Positions 36,938-48,300 of a stretch of 64,000 nt of DNA are shown here, piece after piece. The stretch comes from Harmothoe impar (Eukaryota > Annelida > Polychaeta > Phyllodocida > Polynoidae): contig OX381709.1 of NCBI GenBank assembly GCA_947462335.1, positions 39,364,904 to 39,428,903 of the forward strand, read 5' to 3'. Made by a program: the position numbers and the translations under genes. The number at the start of each line of letters is the position of its first letter. The stretch's first letter is position 1. The notes under the pieces were generated by a model, which saw only the letters and a list, made by a program, of their open reading frames with translations, was not told the DNA's origin and ran no database searches.

Positions 36938-36968
36938 CACTGTTCCCTGGCACTGTAGGGGAACAGTG
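36938..36968. repeat. Short perfect inverted repeat
   Basis: CACTGTTCCC (36938-36947) pairs with GGGAACAGTG (36959-36968) around an 11-nt loop. Confidence 0.75.
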
Positions 36969-37184
36969 TTTGTGGTTGACATTTAATATGAGAAGATGAT
37001 AGAGTGGACAGACTTACGCTATTACTGTATATGGCTCAGCAGTAAATACCAGGTGATATGTACGTCCCTCAGTGCTGTACAACTGTGGACCTAGCTATAG
37101 CCTACGGCCTTAGAGCCACTACTAGTAGTGGGGTCTGATATTGATCCTTATTATACGATCGGGCGACTCATCGTGCTTTTTACG

Positions 37185-37237
37185 TGATATCCCCGTGCTG
37201 ATATCTAGTGATATCGGCACCCTTCCGGTGGATATCA
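37185..37237. repeat. Nested GATATC palindromes
   Basis: An outer inverted pair TGATATCC (37185-37192) and GGATATCA (37230-37237) encloses an inner near-palindrome at 37195-37220 (GTGCTGATATC...GATATCGGCAC). The same GATATCGGGCA-type core recurs in the cruciform at 37.93-38.07 kb, so the two may belong to one repeat family. Confidence 0.65.
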
Positions 37238-37309
37238 TGCCATTTCCGGTGGTCCTGAGCAATTCCGAAGTTTATTTACCCATAAAATCCGCGATTTCAT
37301 GGAGATTCG

Positions 37310-37378
37310 AACTCAGGACCCCAAGACTAGAAGGCAAAGCCTCTACGCGCCTTGCCAATCCGGCCGTACAGAAGAAGG
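37310..37378 (-). repeat. tRNA-like (SINE-like) sequence
   Basis: On the minus strand this reads like a degenerate tRNA. A box-A-like TTGGCAAGG comes near the 5' end, an anticodon-arm-like segment follows, then GGTCCTGAGTTCGAATCTC, which contains a good B-box core (GTTCGAATC). Stems are too imperfect for a functional tRNA gene. It shares its ACGGCC(G/A)GA start with the second tRNA-like copy at 37605, which favours a tRNA-derived SINE family. Confidence 0.45.
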
Positions 37379-37604
37379 GGATAAAACAAGACGTCTATGG
37401 GCACATTCTCAGCCCTCTAGCTCTTATATTAACAGAGATACAGCAACTTTTTCACTTTTTGTTATAACTTCTCCTAAAATCAATTTTTTTTTATTATAGG
37501 GGGGGGGGCTAACGGTAGAAGTTGGACTTTACTTACTTATTCGTTAAAATAATTCTAGGACAATTTCTTTACCTATATATACGCACTTCGAAAATGGTAC
37601 ATTT

Positions 37605-37676
37605 CGACCCAGGTTCGACCCAGGGACCTTTGGTGTGTGAGGCGAACAGGCTAGTGCCCATGCAATTCTGGCCGTG
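37605..37676 (-). repeat. tRNA-Val-like (SINE-like) sequence
   Basis: The minus strand contains GTTCGCCTCACAC followed by AAAGGTCCCTGG and a T-loop-like GTCGAAC. This closely resembles the anticodon-to-T arm of eukaryotic tRNA-Val with anticodon CAC. The 5' half (D arm, acceptor) is divergent, so it is a pseudogene or SINE head and not a working tRNA. Poly-G sequence lies just beyond it at 37716. Confidence 0.5.
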
Positions 37677-37715
37677 GTAGGTGGGGAGGGAAACGCTGGT
37701 TATATTCAAGTCTGC

Positions 37716-37763
37716 GGGGGGGGGGGGGGGAGGGGGGGCGGAGTGGGAGGGGGGGGGGGAGTG
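37716..37763 (+). repeat. Poly-G rich simple repeat
   Basis: Runs of 15 G (37716-37730), 7 G (37732-37738) and 11 G (37749-37759), broken by A, C and T. G4-capable. Confidence 0.95.
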
Positions 37764-37931
37764 GGACTGCGGCACCAGTAGCTGGTGGCCGGCCCTGCGG
37801 AGCCCTGCCCGCGGCCGGCCACTGGCGTCGGCACACGGCCTGTGTGAATTGTGCCGTATATATCCTTCAAAATGGAGAAATTAGGACATATATAAGGTAA
37901 TTAAAGACATTTGAATGGAATAATCGTATAA

Positions 37932-38068
37932 TAAACCTAATAATGTATGGCTAACAGGTCACTCGGGGTGTATCGTATGGATATCGGGCACTCGGCGCTA
38001 CGCGCCTCTTGCCCGATATCCTACGATACACCCTCTCGTGAGCCTGTTAGCCATACGTTATTGGTTAA
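37932..38068. repeat. Large imperfect cruciform (about 54-bp arms)
   Basis: The left arm 37936-37990 and right arm 38010-38066 are inverted copies with few mismatches, including ATGGCTAACAGG / CCTGTTAGCCAT, GTGTATCGTA / TACGATACAC and GATATCGGGCA / TGCCCGATATC. The 19-nt apex (37991-38009) itself pairs (GGCGC-TAC-GCGCC), so nearly the entire 135 bp can fold. No flanking duplication is obvious. It could be a foldback MITE, a Helitron-type terminal hairpin or another palindromic repeat. Confidence 0.8.
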
Positions 38069-41000
38069 ATATTGACCTATCCCCAGTAGACTATTGTCAC
38101 CAACTGCCCGAGGCAGACAGCATGTAGTCTGCCAGTTTACCATATGAATAGTTGATGCCTTATATACACTCGGACTAGCTTAGTCAAAGTGATACCAGCC
38201 ATTGAGGAGGCCTTTCCCTACACTTCTATCATACACTGTAACCAATACAATAGTACTGCAGTGCATGGAACTAGCTATGGGATATGCAATGGCTATATGC
38301 ATAACCGATAAACCATTCCTATGCACCCTTTCAGCAGGGCAGTATAATATATACTAAATATCGAATTCTGAGCTGATTCTCATTTTCCTAGTTATAAGCC
38401 CACGGAAAGTATTCACATATTTTGTGCTGGAAAAAACTATACATTGACATTTAAATCTCTTAAAAAAATGAAATTTAAGATGTAGCATTGCAAGATGGCA
38501 GTGCTTTTCACATCTCCTAACCCTGTTTCCAGGGTGTACGTCTCACATACCTACCATGCCTATAGACCCTCCCTGGAGATTAGCGAAGTTGTCTTGATGA
38601 TGATAGACAAGGTGAAAAGAGTGATTCTGTGACGAATTGGTTCTCAGCATGGCTGCAGACCTCCATCATTAGATTGCTGACTTTTCTCTTTTTCCTCTCC
38701 CCGCGCCTAGTCTCAACCTTCCCTAATTACAATGCACGTGGGAACATTGCTGTCACATCGCTATTCAGGACTGGGCACGTCACAGTGGGGGATGTGAATA
38801 GACCCCCCACCCCACACACCCCAACCGCCTTTTTTTTTATTCCTACCTTTGTGGGAATTTATACACAGCTGCAGCTGAATGTTAATTGACCATCACCACA
38901 GCTGGTCAGGCATCTATCTCCCTTTTATCACATTATGTAAGGTAGGCCTATTTCTACTACTTTATTTCTTTCCTTATCTCAGAATAATGCAGTTGACTGG
39001 AATGGCTTCTCCTATCTTCCCATTAAAAAAGGACCCTTCAATAAAAAATCCTCTCTGGTGTGTCTATATAAGAAGTACATTGACATTTTAATGTAAACAA
39101 TGAATTATTGATCTGAGCTCTATAAAGGCTTGGATAATGATCACTTAACCCTTGATGGTAGGTGACACGTTTACTGTACAGGCCCATCCATTATGCATTA
39201 CAACAGAAGGTTCCTTCTCTGCCTGACACCATCTAGCATTTAAGGGATATACATATTTGCTTGAGTTAAAAGTATGGTATCGATTCATTTTCAAGGTTAC
39301 ATTGTTCGCTCTAGATAGTCTATATTCTCATGAAATGAAAAAGAAATGACCATCATTTAGGGTTTTCAGTTGAAAGAAATGTTTATGGGATGTAGATCTC
39401 TGCTTCTAAATTAAAACAGTTGGAAGGGTTAGGGAATTCGGATCATGTCATAGGAGGTAATGGTTCCAACTAGTCCAACTTCACTATGAAGTGTATGTCG
39501 TCTAGGGGATGGGCATAATACCGAATTGCTCATTCTAGCTCAGTACTGCTGCTGTATTGCACTAGTAATATATTGCACCAATACCCTTTATGGTAATTAT
39601 AGACGCCAGCTGCATTATTGTGTCAAGAATGATTTAGTGTGTGCATAATGCCCTACAATTAGGATACTTGTACTACACTGTGCATATCTAGCGACTGAAA
39701 GTTAAAAAGGAATGTGTGTGTGTTAAGGTATGTACCTTAACATCGTTCAATGTATTTTTATGCTAGCCTGTGTTAAGCCAGTACGAGGCTGCATGTATGT
39801 GCATGAATAAGTGCTATTACATCCCCAGTACCTAGCCATGGGAAAGGAATATATGCCAGGCTGAGCTTGTCAGGCCATTTCTGCCAGTGGATATGTGGCA
39901 AGACATGCCTTTCCAGAGTAAAGGACACAGCATTGATTTACATACCCACTCCACCCCAGTCATTACCCTTCTACCCATCGTATCGTGACATTCCATGTAC
40001 GGGTTAATTTGGCGGAGATCGCTAAGGGTGTTACAAGATAAGCCGTGGGCGTTATCGCCTTAGTAATTGGGAAACGACCACAGGAAGATAGCATTGCTGG
40101 TAATAAGAGGTGGTGGCTGTTCCTGCACTGCCTGGTCCACGCTATATATACACCTTATCTAGGCTATGTCTCCAGCGCGTTCTCCATAAGGCCTCCTACC
40201 CGATCAGGCCTCCATCGGCTGGGCTGTACTATCGGGGCAGTGGGATAGATTACCAATGACCCGATAGGAGGTGATAAATCAAAGGTCTGCCTATATTAAT
40301 CACAGCCGACCCATTACCTTCACCCCTACCCTCTCTAACGCCACCGATTCATCTCATATTGCTAGCAATTTGGAGCAAAAGGTAGGAGAGACCAGGGAAT
40401 CAAGGCGATAGGCCTGCAGGATATGGCGGGTGGCGTAGGGGTAGGGGAATGACATTCCCACAATTGGCAATCCATCTCAGACCCTTTGCTAATTATACAA
40501 CAGTCAGGAAGTAATAACCTGCTCTCTCACATCTGACTTTGAGATGTAATCTGCCGTAATTGCCTGCTATAGATGAATAGGGCTACTTTATATTAATATC
40601 AGGCTTGTCGCCGATGCCAGGGTGTGGTTGCGGTGGGAGGAGAGGGGGGGGGGAGGCCAGGTAAAGAGATGTATATATTCACCTACAGTTGCACCTAATG
40701 GAAGAAGGGAAGCTTCATCAGAGGCTTAAACACTGTTATTCCGTGGGTCGTCGACAGTCTGTGATAGTGCCTGAGGCCATGTGTGTTACTCTACGAATGG
40801 GGAGGTATGTCTGTGATGATGGGTGTATGGCTCCCTATCTATCTCCCATTCATAATTACTATGTATTCGGCATTGTCTCTGGTGGTTGTGAATTAGATCT
40901 AACAACACACTACATCTGGATTAGGGTAATGTTCTCATTAACGCATGATGAAGGACTGCGTTAGAAACCGGTCATGTTACTTAATGAAGCACCTCAGTAT

Positions 41001-41440
41001 TTGTTTTTATCTACCTTCCACATGAACTATAATTCACACAATAAAGCAGAGCTAATGGTTATTCTGGGCATATCTCTTTAAGCTTAAGTACCAAGCCCCA
41101 ACACGTTTTCACCATTACTTTAAGGTATATAACATATCATTTGTATTCTGTTGACATATACCAGAGAAATCTCATCCTGAACTAGTTTGATGTTTCCAAA
41201 TAACTGTACATACCGATGATCTCGGCTATCAGGGAAGTCTAGTAATGTCCTGTAAGTGTCCTTAAGGGGAGGACTTACCCTAACCAACTCCTGATAATGG
41301 GCAGATAGCGGGAGGAGGCTATACAGCAAACTTCAAACCTCAGCATGTTCCCAAGTGCGTGTCCTACAATCTAAGGAGGATCATTTGAGTCCAATTTGGG
41401 TGGAGTGCTAAATGGAGAGAAGGCTACAGGGGCCCTTAGT
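38069..41440. other. Non-coding stretch
   Basis: Contains a perfect 22-bp palindrome (39721-39742), a 9-nt T run (38830-38838), a 10-nt G run (40644-40653) and an AT-rich block at 39090-39440. Open frames are short and unsupported. Confidence 0.5.
39721..39742. repeat. Perfect 22-bp palindrome
   Basis: TGTTAAGGTA-TG-TACCTTAACA: 10-bp arms with a 2-bp centre. Confidence 0.85.
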
Positions 41441-41574
41441 CTGCCTCACTCCCTGGGGCTAGTGCAGTTGTTGGACCCAGTCTACCACTAGCGACTGGAG
41501 CCGAGGGCCCTGGAGGAGAAGGTAGGCGGAGTGCCCTCATCAGGTCCTGCCTCCTCCAGGGCGTTCTCCTCCAG

Positions 41575-41712
41575 AGTCCACTTCCGGTCACATGATGCAC
41601 CGGGCGCATTGACGTCATGGATGACGTAGGTGGTGTAGACTTGATATAGGTTGGTCACAGAGGGTTTATTAGTAGTCACATTATGATATCACGTTTGAGA
41701 CCTGACGTAATG
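41575..41712. promoter_or_regulatory. ETS / E-box / CRE cluster, promoter-like
   Basis: CTTCCGG (ETS core, 41581-41587) abuts GTCACATGA (41587-41595), an M-box type E-box. A perfect CRE TGACGTCA follows at 41610-41617, then half or variant CREs TGACGTAG (41622) and TGACGTAA (41703). The preceding 120 bp are GC-rich with several CTCC/GGAG words. Dense sites in 130 bp suggest a CREB/ATF-responsive promoter or enhancer. No associated coding exon was identified. Confidence 0.4.
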
Positions 41713-43259
41713 TGACATGTCATGTACTACTCACGGCTCCAATTCCATTGAAATCTCTTAATAAGAAGGACTGATATAAAGAAATTCCCGTTGTAAGGAA
41801 CACGGTTCCATTGCCAAAATTGCCCATACTCTCTATACATGTTATTGTTATTGGTTAAAAGCAACATTGCTCATTCTCCTCCCCTTCACTGCCATACCCT
41901 CCGTCCTCACCCCTCACGTTCCCGTGTGACGTGCGAACGGCGCCGGGCCTTACTCCTTGGTATTCCCGGCCCGTGAGGACAAATTGCCCCTGCACCGTTC
42001 ATCCCCATCCCCTTTCTTGTCCACTGCCCCTGTGGGAGATGCTTCATTTGAGCTGTCTTGGCCGCCGTATGCCCATTAACCAAAGCCATCGTGAGGAATT
42101 ATTGAATCATAAACTCACTCAATAAGATTCCAACCCTGTGCATATAGAACACAATTGATGCACTCTTCTATATTACTATTGATTGGGAACATTTGAACCA
42201 TAAACGATGCCATCTCATTTTTGATGGGTTGGATTTTGAAGCATACATAAAATCACCTATTTTCTCATTGGTCTTTTCGGGGTATCCATATGCAGACCAG
42301 AGCCTCTAGTTCCATGGAGGGCAGGAGGCGTCTCTAAGTCCACACTCCTTGTCTTCCTATTCAATTCGGCCGACACTGCCAACAGAAGGCAGGCCAAAAA
42401 CTGGACTTCCAAACTTGAGTACACAAAACTCAACCTCAACGGGAGTGAGCCTGTGTTTGCCTTCATTCCATTTCATCATCTCATTGCAGTGGCCTATGCT
42501 GGTGTGCGTGTGTGTTTTATCGTAGGGAGTATTTTTCTGGTGGCTGATCCCATTGGCGTTCTGCTCACGTTCCCTATTATCGCCCATGAGTAGGCCGACC
42601 CTTGCTGACACTGTAGCCCCCGTACCCATTCCTCCCAGGGTTTTCGGCACACTGCCACCTTTCTAAACCTCTGCCTACCTCCTATTGCCAGACACATTGC
42701 TGTCCTTCTGTATATGCCTCCACTGGGTACCTATCATATCACCTTAGCTATAATTATTCCTAAGTATTAGCTATGGTCACCTACAAGCCTGTGGCCTATG
42801 TTGTCAATATATGAGACAACTAACCATACCATTCCCTCTTTATGCGAGACACTTTATTCCACGTTATATCAATATCCATACTCAGAAGGGGATTGTGATT
42901 CCCTGTATCATCTATGACCAGACTAACGATTGATTTCATCATGACTAATTGACTGTATATATGAGGTACCCTGCCATATCCATAGTCCTAGCGGTCACGT
43001 ATGTAATCTAGGACTATGTCCCATTCTTAGTCTAGCTCTTCTTGGGATGATACCGGTAAAACATTGGTTCCTCACAGCCATTCCCCGGGTCTTTATCCGC
43101 GAAGCAGCCCTCAATAATGGCAGCTGTAAGGACTTCTCAATATGTTATAATGAGCCTTGATAACGCTTGAAGCCATCACATTGACTAATGAAAATGACTC
43201 TGATTTCTGTGAATAGTTATGAAATATTTTATACTAATGGTTGTGTTCTTGTGTTTCAG
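41713..43259. other. Non-coding stretch, probable upstream or intronic DNA
   Basis: Contains an 11-bp perfect inverted repeat (CATAGTCCTAG 42981-42991, CTAGGACTATG 43008-43018). Open frames (for example 42357-42650, minus) have no family features. The last 100 bases before 43260 look like the 3' end of an intron. Confidence 0.45.
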
Positions 43260-43324
43260 GAGATGGCAAATGGTGATATTGGTGATGGGGATGGATCCCG
43301 CTACCAGTGGCACGCCAATGGCGG
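43260..43324 (+). CDS. Probable coding exon (65 nt), unrecognised gene
   Basis: This has the best splice context in the window. A branch-like TACTAATGG (about 43231) lies some 20 bases before a pyrimidine-rich acceptor TTCTTGTGTTTCAG (ending 43259), and the exon ends GGCGG followed by GTGAGT (43325-43330), a near-consensus donor. Frame 1 encodes Glu, then Met-Ala-Asn-Gly-Asp and a Gly/Asp-rich run, then RYQWHANG; the ATG (43262) has G at -3 and +4 and could be a start codon. A second frame is also open. The flanks are AT-rich. The protein family was not recognised. Confidence 0.45.
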
Positions 43325-44940
43325 GTGAGTACTCAATTTTGTCCTATTATCGCTCAGTAACACAGCCGGAATTTCTTCGGCAACAAAACTCTCTTTAAAA
43401 TAAAACATGCTGAGCCCATGGGCCAGACATTTCAGAATCCTCCTAAACTTTGGCAAGGCACCTTGATAAATTGGTTCTCTCTGTTAAACTGCATTCGGGA
43501 TACATTTCATGGAAACCAACGCATACACAGATTAGAGTAGATCTATTACAGGTGATTAGCTGCTGATACCAAACTCTTGCTTATCAGCTCAGCAGTAGGG
43601 TAATTCGCCTTTATCTGCTAGAATCTTAAGTGCAGCAGTCATTAACAATTACCCGTAATTACAAGAACAAAGTGTCACGGGCTATTATCAACTACTGGCA
43701 TGATGACTTCTGAAAATGTCACACTTAATTGTAATTGCCTAAACATGAATCTCCTGGTTTTGATTGTGCATAAATTTTAAATCTCCAGCTTCGTGAACTT
43801 TCATATCATGGCTGATTGAGTACACATTATATGAATTCGTTTCGAAAACCAAAAGGTTAGAATGCAAATTGGATATAGGAGTTTGTAGGGCATGTAGAAA
43901 TAGACTGCAACCGTCTCAGGGCATTATAGGCTTGGAAAGTTGGGTTCATTGGACCAAAGGCAGGCCTTAGCCTGTCCTTTCCTGATAAATTGGGTCAGGG
44001 TCATTTAAGGACATTTGGAGGTGGCACTTAGTATCCAGGCTTAAAGGCGAAATGCTTGCTGTCCATCCAGTAACCTTCAGAGCTGAGCGAGGACCGACAG
44101 TCTGGGCCTTTATAGAGGAGGTGGGGGTTTAAGTACGGCGACCACAGTACACCGCCAATGATGAGTCTGTCTTAACCGGTTCAAATTAAGGCATGCCATT
44201 AGGTTGGCGAATGAGCTCTAGGTGGGAAAGTGAGCCTTGCCTGGAATGTACTCCAGAGGGAATTGGACATAAAAGGGTTAGGTCCGGGCTTTGAAATGAG
44301 GTGGGGGTTCTGGTGGAGGGTCCTGTAGGTGAGATAAGGAGTCGCATATGGGGCAGTGGGGTTAAACGTGTACACTACATTGGGCTTCTCCTCTGTAAGC
44401 ACTACAACATCCATTTGGGAATCCTCCGTGTTGCTAATACTGCTATAAAATATACATCGGGGGAGTCGTCAATAGAATGGGAGAGGATTGGCCTGAAAAG
44501 AGGAAAATATTTGTTAATGGAGTAAATGAAGTCAACTCCTGTAGACTAGATAAAGCTACAAGTGATGATGTTTGGATAGCGTCGGTATGTTGCATGTTAC
44601 CATCATTGCTTGTGTATAACACTTACCATAGTGCTTACGTGAATTGTGCCAAATAGCTACAGTCCTCTTGCCAATATTGCCATTTCTCTGGCTTCCTGGT
44701 ACTGTACCACACGTGTAGGACTCTTGGCCCTATTCCCCTCATCGATAGCAGACACTGATACAGATAGTAGTGTATATGTTGGTGGAGTTGGCTGAGTAGT
44801 CTAGGAAAGATGGCCATGATGCCGCTGACACTGCAATAAGCTATCACCTCCTGCTCCTTCCTCCTGCACACATACACCCCTTTGACCTACTCCTGCGGTC
44901 TGACCCTGCTATATTACCTCCCCTTCTCACAAACCTCCAG
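43325..44940. other. Putative intron with regulatory-like AT-rich block
   Basis: If the exon at 43260 is real, this is its downstream intron. The part at 43560-43830 contains homeodomain-like TAATTG/TTAATTG words and a SOX-like AGAACAAAG (43664-43672). No open frame is supported. Confidence 0.4.
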
Positions 44941-45067
44941 GGCTGCTCCTGGCTTTTCTCCAGCCACCATTGACTTTGCTGCAAGCCTTGTCTCCCCTCA
45001 CATGCTCTGGGAACTATCTTCCCGGTCCAGGGGCCTCACCGGGGAATTCGATTTAATTCATGCAGAG
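44941..45067 (+). CDS. Possible internal exon (127 nt)
   Basis: A C/T-rich acceptor (CTTCTCACAAACCTCCAG, ending 44940) and a donor GCAGAG|GTAGAA (45068) bound a fully open frame: one phase base plus 42 codons. The phase base completes the split Gly codon left by the 43260 exon, so the two are phase-compatible. The peptide has ordinary composition (PHMLWELSSRSRGLTGEF within it). No family was recognised. Confidence 0.22.
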
Positions 45068-45237
45068 GTAGAAACCCTCCCCCCTCTTGTTTTACTGAAA
45101 AATCGAAACTGGTTTATTTTGCCTACTTTTATTGATGGTGGCTGTTGGCTGGGGTTGATCAGACCGGATGGGGTTTCATTTATCTCTCTGCTTTCAGCTT
45201 AGTGTGATCATTGGCGTGTTTTCTTTTCCAATAACAG

Positions 45238-45336
45238 GGAGATTATTGCGATCTTAATCCTGTGAACTCAGGCCAGTTACACACGCAGGGAGGGTTGAGT
45301 AGGGAGGCTGTGCGTGGTTCGGGCATTCGCCGCTAG
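45238..45336 (+). CDS. Possible terminal exon (99 nt)
   Basis: Follows a good acceptor (TTTTCTTTTCCAATAACAG, ending 45237). In phase 0, matching the end of the preceding candidate, the frame runs 32 codons (GDYCDLNPVNSGQ and onward) to TAG at 45334-45336. Together with 43260 and 44941 this makes a speculative three-exon reading with consistent phases. No polyadenylation signal was seen nearby, and no homology supports it. Confidence 0.17.
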   Translation, partial: GDYCDLNPVNSGQLHTQGGLSREAVRGSGIRR

Positions 45337-48300
45337 AGCCATACCAGAATTAACGTGGCTTTAGGGGTTGGGCTCTTGGGATAATCTCCAGTAGATATTA
45401 TAATAAGGCCATTTTTTTCTGATTGTCCGTTTGTTTTGTTGGGCCCATTCTGATGCTAAGCACTAAACAATTATAATATTTAGTAGATTAGAGGAATAGT
45501 GTTCTACAAAGAAAACACTTAAAATAAGTTTTAAATAATCTCTAGGTATACTATTGGCTACCTGCATTTAAATGAGTGACATATTCATCATGTCTAAGTC
45601 ACTAGTATCAGCAAACAAGCTTTAAATTCAATTCGGTTGTATACAGTGTCAGGGGTGGGTAGTATCAGGGTAGCTGACACTGTTTACACCTACACGTAGT
45701 ATGTGAAGCCATAGGAGCAGCTCAGAGAGCAGCTCCCCAACAGCCTGCACCCTCTATACCCACCAGCAGAATAGATGACCTGCCAACCCCTCGGCCCGGC
45801 AGACTGAGCCGACTTCTGAGCTAATTTGATTTTCTATTGTGTGGAATGCGGCCAGGAATTAAAGGGGTGGGGATCAATCATAGGACAGGGCTGGTCAGGC
45901 GTGGTGTGCTTAGACAGAGATTAGTGGACTAGCAGGTCAGTGAGGCTACGCCCCTACCAAATGTTGTCTGCCTACAATACATGTATCATTTAGCCCCCCC
46001 TCCCCCTCTCCTCTCTTTCAGCCATGTACATATACAGCGCCTATTAAAGTAAGGCTCATCGTTCACTATCCCAAAATAACATCGCTTATTGCATTGAATA
46101 ATATATAGGACATCATTTGGAAGAGGAGCCATGTATGTAGGCCAATGCGTATTAGAAGAGGAGGGAAAACATGATGTGACTTATTAAAAAGAAACCTCCT
46201 CTGCAAATTCTGCTTGTGTGGTCTTTCTTTCGAACGTAAATTCAATTTTTCTTTTGCCACTCTGAAACATGATAGCATTAGACGGCAAATCTTAATTTGT
46301 ATGTATCACCAGCCCTTGCCCCACTCCAAATGAACACCTAGTCTCTCATCTACTCTCACCCTATTCCCCACACGTTCTTATCCCCTCCTCACCTTCCTAC
46401 CTCTTCCCCTAGACCGCCGCTAATTTCCTCACCGTTCCCTCTTACATTGCCACCCACCCGGTCAGCAACAGTCCAGAAAGCCGACCAGAGCATGGCGTGA
46501 GGGAGAGAGCGGGGGGGGGGGGGGCTGATCGCCGATTGCTGTTGGCTGCGGCGTCAGTGGGCCGGGGTCGGGGCAGGGGGACGGTGCCAAAACAAGCATG
46601 ATAGATGTCATATGTTGTTTGCCGCGGTCTGCTTGCTCCAGTCCCTGCTGGAGGCACTTGGCTTCCTGCCTCTGTCAGCCCTCCTAAAGCTCACTGGAGC
46701 AGTGACAACACCGTGCCTTTTATTTGCCGACCCCGCCCACCCCTGCCTCTTTCATGCCCTATGCTAGATGCGATGCACAGCGCTATATTCATATCGCCAT
46801 GTCCCTGGTATTTTCAGCTAGTTTGATTACCAAAGTTCCTAGACCCACACCACACAGAGGCATCTCTGTTAAAGGTCTAATTGTATTTATAGTAGGCTTT
46901 AATTTATAGTAGGTTACCAAGAATGGACTGTGACCCGAATTGTGTGGGTGTTATCTTTGTCGCCACTATTTCTCTGGTGGTGCAATAACAAATGGTTAAA
47001 TTCCGCTGAGCAAGCATATTTTCCTTACCCATTGTGTTTGTGATAAATGTAAACCTTTGTTCTGAAATCAAAATGGGAGTGGCAACCAGGCACATGGGGA
47101 CAGGACCGGAGTCTTCTTCTTGAGGCAGGATTTAAGGATGCATTCATCATACTTTAAGACATAACCCGTATGAAACCATACATCATATAAAAATAAGACC
47201 TAGTATGTCTAAAGGTAAACATAGACTATACTGTGGCTATATATATTGCCACACCTGGTGACCTGTATATAACATGATATTTGAAATGGTATTAGAATGG
47301 TGGATGGGTCTGAGGTATTGGTCTGACTAGAGAGGACTTTTAGACAGTGATAGATTGGTGGAGGTGGTTGCACCTTTCTGACCCCCCCCCCCCCCCCACC
47401 CCCACCCTCCACCTCCTACCTTGCTGACCACTACCACCACAGCACCAGAAGCAGGGGTTAGCTGAACCCCACTGACCACCCCACTACACACCCACCTGGT
47501 TCATATTCCTCACGCCCTCACATCACACCCACACACATACACCATGAAGGCCAGCCTTTGCTTTAAGGTCAGCATATCTTGGCAGGCATTTTGAGTGCAT
47601 TGGATATTTGAGTAATCATCAATGATTATGTTTCCAGTTGTGGATTAGAATTTCATTTACCAATGATTCATGTGCAGTTTCGGATGAGGGATTTATTCAC
47701 CAATGGTTATGTGCAGTTGTCGATTAGGGATGAATTCATACTACCATTGAAAGAATAAAAACATATCCAGATTTTTTAAATTCTCCGTGCATTACGAACA
47801 GGCTATGGATCTCAGCCAAAGTTAGATTTCCCATTCCTATAAAGTATGCTTCGCTCACATTATGACTTTGGCTTTATACCACGATAACTCTGCGTTTCAC
47901 TCATATTACCCAACAAACCAGCGCCCCATCCTACTCGGTTTCTGCTATACTGGCACTTGAAGCCCTACATGGCGGGGGCGGCGTCCGCTACCCCCACCCT
48001 CTGTCCCTCCCCCTACCTCCCCTACCCGGCCAGTAGATCATCCCCGTGCCGCTAGATATGACACCACCGCTGGGGCTTTAATGTATGAAGGTGGTTCCTG
48101 GTGGTGGTGCCCAGTGGTGCTTTGTGGTGCAGTGGTGCCACGGTAGCACCACCAAGCCGGGACGTCAAGGGTTGGCTTGCTGGTGTTACACCAAACAGTG
48201 TATATTGCATGGTGCCGTTGTCAATACACCAGGCCGTGCTTATTTAAACTTCCCTGTTATGCCCATGTTTATAGTGTGGACACGCCCTGGCCAAAATAAA

